Assembly (NCBI RefSeq): GCF_001641265.1
Contig: NW_020167523.1
Location: forward strand, 1,116,001-1,180,000
Length of the DNA: 64,000 nt
Direction: 5' to 3'
From: Pseudogymnoascus destructans
Lineage: Eukaryota > Ascomycota > Leotiomycetes > Thelebolales > Thelebolaceae
Positions 54,058 to 64,000 of the stretch are shown here, in pieces. Numbering within the stretch: the first letter of the stretch is position 1; each line of letters begins with the position of its first letter. A program made the position numbers and the translations under genes. Under the pieces are notes generated by a model. The model searched no databases. It was not told the DNA's origin and worked only from the letters and a program-made list of their open reading frames with translations.

Positions 54058-56610
54058 GCGTTACAAGAGGACGACAATGGGATGCGGGGGAAAAGGGGGG
54101 GGGGGGGGTGGTTGTCTACAGAACAGGGGGCGGACGCCGATTAAGGAGCAGACGGGAGAAAATCAGATTCGGCCGGAGCAAACAAAGAAGGCGGCCAGTC
54201 AGGGGCGATGAAGGGGATGGTAATCTGGAGAGGATTATGATCATCGTCATCGATGGGTCATCCCTATCGTATTCTTCGGAAATAGAACCCATGTATGTAA
54301 TATCGGAGTACCACTCCCACCACAGCCATCTCACCCCTCCCACCTCGGTGTTTCCGCAGGGTCGCGGGGTCCATCGGGGATACGCGAACCACGCTAGAAG
54401 CCCGTCTTATCTTCTAGAAGGAATGTAATTTTAGGCCGCCTAGTAGTAGCAGACTGTAAATCCGGGATGAGATGCCGTCCTCGCCCCTTTTTCCCCCTTT
54501 CCTGCCCCCCTTCCTCTTCCTCCTCCTCCTCCTCCCCCCTTCCTCTTCCTCCTCCTCCCCCCTTCCTCTTCCGTGTTGTAGGGGATCTTCGGATCTCCGT
54601 GTTGTAGGGGGAGGGGTTGATTGTGGTGTGGGTGCGATGATGCAGTGCAAGTTACTTACTCCTACAGCAGGTCGTTGCTAACTTACAGTATTATAACCCT
54701 TGGTATGTTTCAGGTTTGGGGTGGTCTACTCCCTCCCCCCACCCGCATTCTCGAACTAGCACACCTTGCGAGAAAAACCCTTCCCTTCCCACTCTACAGT
54801 ACCCGCACGAACGAGCCGCTACACCGCGTGGTCCTCCCCACACGCCCCGTCCCTGCGCCCTGCGCGATGACGATAACCACGCCCACGGCTGCTTGTACTG
54901 TTACAAAAGCTGCTGCATTATTCCCAGGATTGGGCAGGGAAAAAGGGAGGGGGCGGTCGGTGGGGTGGAGATGGAACCCTAGGGGCTGTGGTGGAAAACG
55001 TGGAAGACATGGATGGGATGGGTGCGTTGCATTACGTCGGATAGTGCACGCAGGAGGAGATGCTGCAGGTGTTAATTCGATACAGATTACGAAAAGGGTA
55101 CCCACGTGGACACAAGCTCCTTGGGTCCTTGGGGTTTCAGTTTCACGTAACTCGCTCACTCTATAATCGCCAATGCAGTATACCTAGAGGGACCTTGGCG
55201 ATTCGCGGTCTAGATGGCGGCACACCGTCCACCTGTTCATACCGAGGACCTGCTATTGCAGCTTCACGTGTCATCGTAGCGGGGTATCCCAGCTAGTAGT
55301 CCAAGGAGGGAGGGGTGTCTTGGGCGTCTGTCATCGCCATCGCCATTGCCATCGCCATAAGCCGTGGTTCTTTCTGCTTCCTTCGGCAGACAGAGGGGCC
55401 CAGCCTGAAGAAAAGGAAGGAAATTGGCTTCGATGCGAGGAGCGGTGAGTAAGGTGCCCACCAGCTGTCGGAGGAAATCGTAGGATGCCCTGCACCATAG
55501 CGGCAGTCTATACAGCACCAACAGCACCAGCTCGTGGAGCTTCACGCACGCACGCACGCCCGCACGAACACAAGCTACAGCATCTCAGGGTCCTTCACGC
55601 CGCCAAACAACAGCCCTGAAAGAGGTAAACAGAACTTCTGTACGGGTGTCGCCCACGCGCCGTTTGAGAGGGGAAGGTTGATCCGTCCATCACGCCCGAG
55701 ACATCTCGGGCGCAGGCACCTCCCCACTGCTATTCCCGTAGGCCGTAGGCGGACTGCCGGCTCCCAGATGCTGTACAGTACATGGGCGCCGTCAACCGGT
55801 GAAGTCATACCCTTGGCGCCCGTCTCACGGTGGATGTGAAGCAAAATGACGAGCGGCAGCGGGGCAGCGGAGCACCTGAACCCTGGCGAGAAGGTGAGGT
55901 GATTACAGTTATCGTCGTGAGTAGAGGGATGGTAATCTTTCAAGCAAACTGACTCGGTAAGGGCAGAAATCCTCTCTCCTCGGCGACTGCGAGAACTCGT
56001 TCTTCCATCTCAACTACCGAGATTGAGCAAGCACGGCAAAGCTCAGCGGTCCCTCTCCTTATCAAGCGTCGCGTCCGTCGGGCACTACATCCCGAGTGGG
56101 GGTCCATCATCCCACCAACCACTCTCACAGCGTCCGTCGCATCCGTCACATCCGTCCCGTTCGTACCCAGACACCCCCCTCTCCCACCGGCCAGATCCTC
56201 GGCCGGCGCACCCATTCGAAAACGGGTAGACGACAACGGGTAGACGACCCACCCCACCAGACGTTCGCCAAGCCCGCGCTGGGTTTTCTGGTCGCGCGGT
56301 GCGCAGGCATTGGGTGGCCGGGGGGGGGGCACATGGTGATCTCCGCAAGGAATGGGGTGGCGAATCGCAGGAAGCGGTGTGGGCGTGGTGTGGGCGTGGT
56401 GTGTGGGCGAGGAACGGGCGAGGAACGGATGGGATGGCGGCGGTGGGAAGATGGAGGCGGGCTTTCCGAAGGGGGATACAGCGCCGGTAGCCATCCGGGG
56501 GAGACTCCGAGACAGACTTAGACATGGAGCGTGGCTCTAGTAGTGCGCCCTGTGAGGGACTCTTTCCCGACCGCCACGGAGTGGACGGGAGTGGAGTGGG
56601 ACTAAGCCCG

Positions 56611-56755
56611 TACTGTGTGTACCGTACTGTATGTACGTACTGTATGTACGTACTGTATGTACGTACTGTATGTACGTACTGTATGTACGTACTGTATGTA
56701 CGTACTGTATGTACGTACTGGATGTACTGGACGTACTGTATGGACGTACTGGACT
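56611..56755 (+). repeat. 13-bp TACTGTATGTACG array
   Basis: About ten head-to-tail copies of a 13-bp unit; the junction GTACGTAC is palindromic. Edge copies on both sides are degraded while central ones are perfect, as expected of slippage. Confidence 0.95.
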
Positions 56756-56811
56756 TGTACTGAGGGGCATCCCTGTATCCTACGCGGCGAGGGATGTGGT
56801 GGCGCGGAGAA

Positions 56812-57030
56812 GGGGGGAAGGGGGAAGGGGGAAGGGGGAAGGGGGAAGGGGGAAGGGGGAAGGGGGAAGGGGGAAGGGGGAAGGGGGAAGGGGGAAGGGG
56901 GAAGGGGGAAGGGGGAAGGGGGAAGGGGGAAGGGGGAAGGGGGAAGGGGGAAGGGGGAAGGGGGAAGGGGGAAGGGGGAAGGGGGAAGGGGGAAGGGGGA
57001 AGGGGGAAGGGGGAAAGGGGGAAAGGGCGG
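56812..57030 (+). repeat. 7-bp GGGGGAA array, ~30 copies
   Basis: A nearly perfect (GGGGGAA)n tract of about 30 units. The purine-only strand with regular G5 runs could form G-quadruplex or triplex DNA. The open frames it creates (GGRGKGE repeats) are not credible proteins. Confidence 0.95.
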
Positions 57031-57132
57031 TAAGGCGACGGATGGTTTCTTAGCTGGTTTCTAGCTGGCTGGTTGTTCTAGACATGATGGGGGATGACGG
57101 GTCATATCTGCACCACGAGAGGCTCTCCACAC

Positions 57133-57222
57133 CACATGGCGGTCCCACATGGCGGTGCACATGGCGGTGCCTGTCTGCTGGCTGCATCTGTCTGCATCTG
57201 TCTGCATCTGTCTGCATCTGTG
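57133..57222 (+). repeat. 13-bp and 10-bp short arrays
   Basis: Three copies of a CACATGGCGGT-containing 13-bp unit (57133-57170) are followed by four copies of a 10-bp CTGCATCTGT unit (57181-57222). Confidence 0.88.
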
Positions 57223-57375
57223 CGTTGGGATTAGGGATCTCCGAGGTATCTGTACATGCCAACCGCATCACCGCATCATCCCGTGAAAATCGCATGCTCT
57301 CATATCCTGTCCAGACTATACACCCATACAATATACAACCATACAATATACAATTAAATATACAATATCCAACCA

Positions 57376-57551
57376 TACAACTACACAACTACACAACTAC
57401 ACAACTACACAACTACACAACTACACAACTACACAACTACACAACTACACAACTACACAACTACACAACTACACAACTACACAACTACACAACTACACAA
57501 CTACACAACTACACAACCATACAACTACACAACTACACAACTACACAACTC
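57376..57551 (+). repeat. 8-bp ACAACTAC array, ~20 copies
   Basis: A long, nearly perfect array of an 8-bp A/C/T-only unit, with a few ATACAACC variants at both edges and degraded CATACAACTC copies continuing to ~57585. Confidence 0.95.
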
Positions 57552-57842
57552 CATACAACTCCGTACAACTTCATACAACTCTGCATACATACCCACTCAA
57601 CTCCGGCCGCACCAGCCAAAGAGAACTGCCGCGTCCTACAAGTACCACAAGTACCACAAGTACCCTTCTCCTACCTTGCTCGCGGTACGGAGGTACAGTC
57701 GGTACATCAGTACGGCACCTGCGTACTCATCCTCGAATTCCTCCCCCTAAAATCCGATGCTCATCCAAACCCCGATCGAAATACAAGGAAGACCTTTATT
57801 CCCGACTCTTCTCCGCTGTGGACACGAGGAGACGCAAGGAAG

Positions 57843-58015
57843 ACAGTCCCAGTCCAGTCCAGTCCCAAATCCCAGTCCCAGTCCAGCCCCAGATCCCAGT
57901 CCAGTCCCAGATCCCAGTCCAGTCCCAGATCCCAGTCCCAGATCCCAGTCCACTCCCAGTCCACTCCCAGTCCACTCCCAGTCCACTCCCAGTCCACTCC
58001 CAGTCCACTCCCACA
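57843..58015 (+). repeat. Compound CCAGTCC-based array (11-bp and longer units)
   Basis: The first half mixes CAGTCCAGTCCCAGATCC-like units; the second half is a regular 11-bp CAGTCCACTCC array of about seven copies. Both derive from a CCAGTCC core. Confidence 0.92.
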
Positions 58016-58227
58016 ATCAGAATCAGATCTGATTGTCTCATAAAAGCCGAACTGCCATTCCCATTCCCAAAGAAGAGACGCTGCGCCGAACAAGAGCGAG
58101 ACACAACCCTCTCACAGAATCACTCAACTCGGTCTTTTCATATGCGGATCACCGCCACGAACTGGTCACACTGACACCCTAAAGACCACACGATTTCAAC
58201 TCACCCTCACTCATCTGCCTGCCCTGC

Positions 58228-58325
58228 CCTGCCACGCACGGTTCCCACGACGGCTCCACGACGACTCCACGACGACTCCACGACTCCACGCCACGACTCC
58301 ACGCCACGACTCCACGACTCTCCCA
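58228..58325 (+). repeat. ACGACTCC-based imperfect array
   Basis: An imperfect array built from CCACGACTCCACG words with 9-, 12- and 15-bp spacing. Confidence 0.85.
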
Positions 58326-58423
58326 CGTTGCATTTCTTGTTTTTGCCCCCAAAAACCGAAGCGGAAAACACCGACGAGCTGGTCGCTCACTCTGGCGCAT
58401 ACATTCACATTCACAGACGACCT

Positions 58424-58532
58424 ACCTACGACCTACCTACGATCCACGACCCACGATTACGATCCACGACCTACGATCCACGACCTACGATCCACGACCT
58501 ACGATCCACGACCTACGATCCACGATTTGACA
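58424..58532 (+). repeat. 14-bp CTACGATCCACGAC array
   Basis: About five near-perfect copies of the 14-bp unit, preceded by degenerate CCTACCTACGA versions. Confidence 0.92.
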
Positions 58533-59093
58533 CAAAACCAGTGTATAATACATATACTCACTCTGCTATACCGGCCTGCTTACTAAAGTGGAATTGGAAA
58601 CTCTTTATCCCAGCCACTGGAACATCCACTTTACGGGGTAAGAGGTACCAAATACAAATTCCACCTGCTGGGATATAACGAGGCTAGTCTGGCGGCTTTA
58701 TTATTCAGGTGGGTCCCTTTTTTCCATTTTTGATTTTAACCTGGTTCCCCCCTTCGTCATCTTTATTATTATTACAGCCCACTATTCGCTCGCTCCCTTC
58801 ACATTACTTCCCACTCACAAAACACTACTGCTAGTCCTGGTCAATCTAGTGATCGACACTTCGAAGGCCCAAGCCATCAAGGTTGTTTCGGTTCGTCTGG
58901 CTCTTGTCCGACTCCGATTCCCGCACCAACAACAACTCTCACAAATCTACCCCCCACCCCCCCCCCCCCCCCCCCCTGCACTACCTACAACCAAAACCTC
59001 AAAATCCTTCCCTCGTCTCGTCTTCGCCCTTACCCGTCCCACTCATGAGGCATCAGTTTCAAAGTGGCAGTAACCAATACCATTATAGTGTAG

Positions 59094-61340
59094 ATGGCCC
59101 TAACCAAGCCTTCACATCCCGAACATCATTTGTCTACCCTGTCTCGATCCGACTTTCCAGAACAGCCACAATTCTTTCAAGAATCTCCCGACTCGCTCGC
59201 GACAACTTCTCTCACCGATTCACAATCTTCGCCGGAGAAAAACCCCTCCATCGACTCTCTCCCTCGGGTTCGCAGCAACTCCAAGCAGCGCCAGTCCACC
59301 CTCTCCACCACCTCGTCGAGAAGCAGCCGCACCAACCTTCTCACCTTTGCTGCCCTTGCACGAGACAAGACCACCAGCGCCATTGCCACCTTCTCCGATC
59401 CCGTCACACGAGCACAAGTCTCCCGCAAGAACTCCCACAATCACCGCACTGACGGTGACAGCGACAAGAGCCCCAAGCGGAAATCCGACCCCTCGCGATC
59501 CATTACTCCCCAAGCGAAGGAATCACAATCCATAACTACCCCACGATCGGGCCTTCAGGACACGGAGCCGCCCTCCCAGTCGTACGAGGATACGGACGCG
59601 AACACCCCGACACCTATGAAGGTAGTAGCACCGGAGCGGAGCACGATGCACCAAACCTCCTCGCGCTTATTGCGCATGACAGAGGATGACAGGCCATTCA
59701 CCAGAGTAAGCGACGAACCTTTCCGAGTCTCATCTCTTTTCCACAGCCAGGGCAAACTATTTACATCACTACCAGGATTTCAAGGACCTCTTCGCAACAC
59801 TGATCGTCAGCCTCCCCCTCGAGTCCCACCGCCGCATGTTCAACAAATGCGAGCACTCCTTCCTGTCCGAAGAGGCAATCAACAATTTAGGGTCCTTAAA
59901 ATTCTCCCAGTCCAATCGCATGCCAGATCCAAAGGATCCCTCGCGGATCGTCACCACCACCACCACCACCACCTTTTCCATGGCCCGAGACATGGCCAGG
60001 ACCGTGTGCCAGCGCTTTGTGGACGCCCGGTTCATTGAGTCTGCGGACAGCAAGCAAATCAGAGAGTTCAACTTGAAGGGCACGCTATGGCAGCTCACGC
60101 CCAAGGGCATCCAGGTCCTAGACCACTTCTGCTCCAGGAACGGTATCCAGCAACGGCATGTGGTTGATCTCATCAACTCGCCCAAGAACACCATGCAGCT
60201 CGTCGTCTTAGAACGTGACAGCGTTTCGGATGAGATCTCGCACGATCGTGGGACGGTGGAGGTCTTGTTCCGCCGCTTCATTGGCGCGAACGGACCCAAC
60301 ATCAAGAGCAGCGTCTCGGCGGCCGATTCGGATTCCCTCAGCGAATACAACGATGGCTTGGCGGGAGTCAGGATGGCTTGTGAGCGCAAGATCGGCTCCC
60401 CACAGCGGACGGTCCTGCAATCCTTCACCGGGAAGGCGGCGGTAGACTGGCTGCTCGACTGCTGTACCACCGTGGACAAGAGCGAGACGATGAAGATCGC
60501 GGGGCTGTTCCTGGAGCACGACTTATTATGGTGTGTCCTGTCGGACAGGTCCTACACCTCCCAGTCCCCGGCACACAAGTTCCAGCCTACCAAGATGGCG
60601 ATTTACCAGATGACCCAGAAGGGTAAGGATATCATCAACATGTCCAGCACCCACAGGCTCTCCAACGGTGATGTCGACAGCCCCTCAAGTAGAATCGGCG
60701 TTTCCCGCGACTCGAACACGCAGAAGCTGGACAGGATCCTCACAGATGCGGCTCTGCGCCTGCTCTTCCGCGAGCAGCTCCGTGATACCCATTGCGAGGA
60801 GAACCTGAGCTTCTACCTCGACGTCGACGAGTTCCTGAAGACTTGCACCGACGCCCTACAAGGCATGTCTCCTTCCTCGCGCGCCAAGAACCCAGATAGG
60901 AGTCTCGATGCTATTAAGGAGACCATGGCCTCCGCGTATGGTATCTACAACGCGTTCCTCGCCCCTGGCTCTCCCTGCGAGTTGAACATCGACCATTTAC
61001 TCCGCAGCCAGCTCGCCTCGCGCATGACCAAGGCAGTCGGCCGCGGCGACGCCATGATCGAGAGTCTGAAGGAGGTCATCAAGCTATTCGAGGAGGCGCA
61101 ACTCTCCGTGTTTAAGCTTATGGCAAGCGTACGTCCCCCACTCCCCAAATACATATCCCCCCCCCCCCAAAAAAAAAAGTATCCGCAATACTAACTAAGC
61201 AACAGGACTCGGTGCCCAAATTCATGAAGAGCGTCAAGTACGAACAGACCCTCAAGAACTACGACTTCGACTCCATCCCCGCCCACCCCGCCCCCGGCCA
61301 ATCCCGCTCTCACGGCTCCGTCAACCGCTCATCCCGCTGA
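59094..61340 (+). CDS. flbA: RGS protein FlbA/Sst2 type (2 DEP + RGS)
   Basis: FlbA/Sst2 proteins accelerate GTP hydrolysis by the G-alpha subunit and so switch off G-protein signalling; in Aspergillus FlbA ends vegetative growth and permits sporulation. Exons 59094-59705, 59776-61128 and 61206-61340 agree in phase and give 699 residues. The N-terminal ~200 residues are Ser/Thr-rich and probably disordered. The fungal DEP region follows: RRMFNKCEHSFLSEEAINNL, then FSMARDMARTVCQRFVDARF and LWQLTPKGIQVLDHFCSRNG. A second DEP is at ~residues 395-500 (QRTVLQSFTGKAAVDWLLDC). The RGS domain spans ~520-680 (DAALRLLFREQLRDTHCEEN, LSFYLDVDEFLKT, MASDSVPKFMKSVKYEQTL), with an insert common in Sst2/FlbA. 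The last intron includes a long C run then an A run. The start MALTKPSHPEHHLSTLSRSD is the first Met after a CT-rich leader. Confidence 0.93.
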
Positions 61341-62647
61341 GCCTTAAGTCGTCTATCTATCTGGGAGCTCCCCTGCTTGCCCGGATCTCCCGCGAACGAT
61401 CAGCATATACCCCGCCAGAAATTTCCATAATTCTCAAGTCATGTCATGTCGTCATTTAGCGTTACATACCAAAAAGACCGGCCCCGGCCCACCCCCCACG
61501 AACCGTTCGCCTCGCAGCGATCCCAGCCACTACGAAACCTCGCGTACCAACATACCACGAATCTCAACATCTACATCTACCACATACGAACGGTCCTTTT
61601 TTTCTCCAAAATCAAAAATTTCCAGCTTTGCATTCTCATGGCGTTTTCATCATCATTTCAAGAGAAAGAAGGGGGGTAAGAGGGGGGGAAGGGAGGGGCA
61701 AACAGGACATGTTGCTGGTTTTTTGCTCGCTCGATGCTGTTGCTGTTATTATTGTTGCTGCTTCTTTTTTTATTTTTTATTTTATTTTTTTTTCTCGCGC
61801 GCGCGCAAATATACTACTCGTAATACAGCTTTTGCTTGTTTATTTGATTTCTTGTTTATAGCTTTTCGTCGCTTCGAGATCTCCTCCAGCGGGCCCTTCT
61901 GCGCCTGAGGGGCCGCGAGAAGGGGGGGTTGGACGATGCATATCCAGGCATTTATGATGGAGAAGAGAGAAGAGAAGAAGAGAAGAAGAGAAGACTTGGG
62001 GGAGGGAGGAGGGAAAGCAGAAAGGTTACATCAGGATAATAATCGCTCATTCTAGACATTTATTTGGCGCTCCCCGTCTTCCTTTTTTTTTGTTGCTTTT
62101 TGGTTTTTAATCTTTTTGCGTCGTTGCTTTTTTAAGTTACTTTGGATTAGGATGGGGGGGGGGGTACCCTGAAGATGAGATGGCGGGGAGGTGCTTTGGA
62201 CTGACCTTTGTGTGTTTGGAAGGCGTCGGTGCATACACCAATGGCTGGCTGGATGATGCGGAAATTAGAGTAGGAATGAGATAGCCTCTTAATGCCGTCA
62301 GGATGACTGGATTGTTTGTGCGGTATGAGTGAATGGCTTGTGAGATATCAGAGGGGATGATGTGGTGATTGGTGGGTGAGTGTGCACGCAGGGGTTGGGT
62401 GGGAGTTGTAGGTAGGAAGCACGGATATGTTATGGGGTGTACATTCGTCCTGCCAATTTGCCGAATGTGTAATTCTACAAAGCCAGCTTCTTACATGCGT
62501 CCCCCGCTGTTTCTTTCCAGACCACCTTCAAAGGGCATCATCTATCAAACGCCAACCAAACTCCAACCAAATGCACCGCTTGCCCCCAGCAAACCCGCAC
62601 GCCACTCCATCCTACAAATCCACCCCCTCACCCATCCCCAACCTCCC
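61341..62647. other. Convergent 3' intergenic region, homopolymer-rich
   Basis: This 1.3 kb between the flbA and cdc73 stops contains T-rich runs (~61765-61795), a GA-rich AGAAG repeat (~61962-61998), another T-rich stretch (62080-62130) and a short poly-G (62154-62162). I see no gene. Confidence 0.6.
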
Positions 62648-64000
62648 CTAAGCATTGACCGGCCCACTCTCCTTCGACCAGCCCTTAACCCTCATAATCT
62701 CCTCCACCCCCCTCCACACCGCCTCCACCCCCTCCCTATCCCTCCACCTCGTCTCCTTCCCCCCACTCCACGGATCAAGCGCCACACTCACAACACCCCT
62801 CCCCCACCCCCTCACCGCCTCCGGCACCGCCTCCCCTCTCCATCCCACATACACGCCCAGCGCGTGCCTAAACAGCTCTTGCGGGGCTTGCCACTTGTAG
62901 TTCTTAAACTGCCACGTCTGCCCCGTCGTGAACACCGCTACCACACGCGCCCAGTACTCCGGCTTGAATTGCTCGGGGGAATCAACGACAATGAAGCGGA
63001 TGGGGCGGGTTGTGTCGATGGACGGGATTATGCGGGAGAGATGCAGGATTGTGGAGGTGGAGGTGGAGAGCGAGTCGGAGGGGGGGACGTAGAGCCCGCT
63101 TTCGAGGAAGGATTTTATGTTCGACATGCGCAGGAGAGAGGAGGCGGAGGGGGAGACGAGGATGATTGGGTCGGGGCGGCGGGTGGGTTTGGGGTTGTGT
63201 GGGAGCGCGGTGGGTCGCGCGCTGTGGGAGGAGGAGGCGGGGGCGCCGGGCTTGCGGCCGATGAAGGTTTGGGCGATTTTGCGGACGTGGGAGAAGTCCT
63301 GTTGGGGGTGAGGTTAGCTTTGCTTCTCTCCCAATATCACGTCAATGTAAGGAGGGGTGGGGGATGGCTGGGAATGGGAAAGGGGAAGAGAAGGGGGGGG
63401 GCCGAACAGTAGGCTTCACACCGCGCAACACGCTATTCCGATCACCCATCCTCCGCTCCCCGTTATAAATCTCCTGCAACCTCGGATCGACTGTGCGATT
63501 CCTCGCCCCCGCCCCAGCCGCAGCCGGCGCAACCGCCTTCCCCGCCGCAACCTGCGCGCTCGCTGCCGCGCCCGCCGCGTCCGCTGCAAGAGGACGGATA
63601 TACTCGCTCTCCTCCGACGCGCCCTCAAGCCATGTAATCAGATCCAACCTCTCCACGAACGCGAGGTTCTGGACCGTCCCCCCCGCCCCGCCATCAGCGG
63701 TGAGAGCAGTGTTGAGTGCGAGCGCCGCGGCGTTGTAGTCTGGGATTGCGACCTCGCGCTTGAGCCAGGCGAAGTAGATACTCCTCAAATCGACGGGTTT
63801 GGAGGAGGAGAGGAAGCGCGTTGGGGTCGTGAGGGCGAGGGAGGTGGAGGAGTGGGGGAAGTGGAGGTATTGCGCGCTGGAGAGGGGGATGTCGTCGGCG
63901 GTTTGGGGTGTGGTTGGGGGGGTGGAGGTGAGGGTTGGGAGGGCGGCGGTGGAGGAGGCGATGGACTGGCGGAGGAGGAGGAGCGCGTCGTGCTGGGGGC
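62648..64000 (-). CDS. cdc73: Paf1-complex subunit Cdc73 (5' partial)
   Basis: Cdc73 (parafibromin) is a subunit of the Paf1 complex, which travels with RNA polymerase II and supports elongation and H2B ubiquitylation. Exons (minus) are 63408->64000 and 62648-63298. The joint LRGVKPT to DFSHVRK restores a conserved stretch, using a GTTCGG donor and a CAACAG acceptor. Conserved N-terminal motifs are HDALLLLRQSIASS (at the window edge), KPVDLRSIYFAWLK and LDLITWLEGASEESEYIRPL, then RLQEIYNGERRMGDRNSVLR. The C-terminal Ras-like domain has PDPIILVSPSASSLLRMSNI, RFIVVDSPEQFKPEYWARVV, TTGQTWQFKNYKW and LFRHALGVYVGWRGE. Only the first few codons are missing. The GC-rich, Ala-rich linker is typical of fungal Cdc73. 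Confidence 0.93.

Larger units (their letters stand above)
52265..59093. other. 6.8-kb gene-poor, repeat-dense interval upstream of flbA
   Basis: I find no convincing gene here; long open frames are by-products of simple repeats or GC bias. The region holds a CA microsatellite (~52430-52446), long G/T-rich stretches (52580-52860), a poly-G run (~54096-54108), CT-rich tracts (54480-54570) and a poly-C run (~58957-58976). At least eight unrelated short-unit tandem arrays also occur, listed separately. Its 3' end probably includes a long flbA promoter and 5' UTR; pyrimidine-rich DNA at 58920-59090 fits a core promoter. Base composition swings strongly over short distances. Confidence 0.6.

Noticed and set aside
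55940..56525. Overlapping long frames on both strands
   Set aside because: GC-rich composition keeps several frames open at once, and none shows a domain, a credible start or intron signals.
56615..57064. Open frames through the 13-bp and 7-bp arrays
   Set aside because: Units not divisible by three leave all frames open, giving nonsense periodic peptides in more than one frame.
57084..58043. A 319-codon frame across the 8-bp and 11-bp arrays
   Set aside because: It is made of repeat translation with no domain, and equally long frames exist in other frames and on the other strand.
52265..59093. Hidden tRNA or other structured RNA genes
   Set aside because: I looked for A/B-box-like motifs and cloverleaf arms by eye and found none convincing. 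A tRNAscan-SE or Infernal run would decide.

Overview
This window is nuclear DNA of a filamentous ascomycete (Pezizomycotina), most likely a leotiomycete. That placement is an inference from the gene content (a HeLo-like/NACHT/ankyrin NLR-type gene, a TOK1-type K+ channel, an areB-type GATA factor, an Eed homologue, FlbA, MOB3) and from many short GT-AG introns of about 45-70 nt with CTAAC/CTAAT-like branch sites. I rebuilt gene models by joining reading frames at splice sites whose phases agree. No rRNA or tRNA gene and no CRISPR array was recognised.

Layout. 1-3189 (+): exocyst subunit Sec5, cut at its 5' end. 3538-7084 (+): a decayed NLR-type gene with at least six frame breaks, split by a reverse-oriented Ty1/copia fragment. 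7977-11752 (-): nmd2/UPF2. 12972-14084 (+): a secreted low-complexity protein with a Lys/Ala block followed by an Asp/Ala block, then three ~60-bp tandem repeats. 14503-16865 (-): TOK1 K+ channel. 18125-20004 (-): areB-type GATA factor. 20950-23211 (+): type II PI 4-kinase Lsb6. 23904-27250 (+): Rad5/HLTF-like SNF2-RING protein. 27789-29207 (+): probable Rrn11. 29779-31683 (+): Polycomb subunit Eed, ten exons. 32232-33297 (+): Yip4-type Golgi protein. 33946-35716 (+): Yrb2/Hba1 Ran-binding protein. 36352-39717 (+): helicase Hrq1. 40737-42768 (+): RRM-like protein with hexapeptide repeats. 43487-44963 (-): divergent CAX exchanger. 46074-47583 (-): MOB3/phocein. 47869-49293 (+): CobW/Zng1 GTPase. 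49798-52264 (+): Not2 of CCR4-NOT. 52265-59093: 6.8 kb without a convincing gene, crowded with unrelated short-unit tandem arrays. 59094-61340 (+): RGS protein FlbA/Sst2. 62648-64000 (-): Cdc73 of the Paf1 complex, cut at its 5' end.

Most genes are conserved eukaryotic housekeeping or regulatory genes: RNA fate and transcription (Nmd2, Not2, Cdc73, Rrn11), chromatin and repair (Eed, Rad5-like, Hrq1), membrane traffic and lipid signalling (Sec5, Yip4, Lsb6), nuclear transport (Yrb2), ion and metal homeostasis (TOK1, CAX, Zng1), and development (MOB3 of STRIPAK, FlbA, AreB). They are separate transcription units and not an operon-like pathway cluster. I found no obvious new multi-gene system. 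The unusual parts are the dying NLR gene with its retroelement fragment, the two-charge secreted repeat protein, the minisatellite-rich interval upstream of flbA, very small exons in eed and the CobW gene, a 3-codon upstream ORF before lsb6, and changed motifs in the exchanger and the CobW GTPase.
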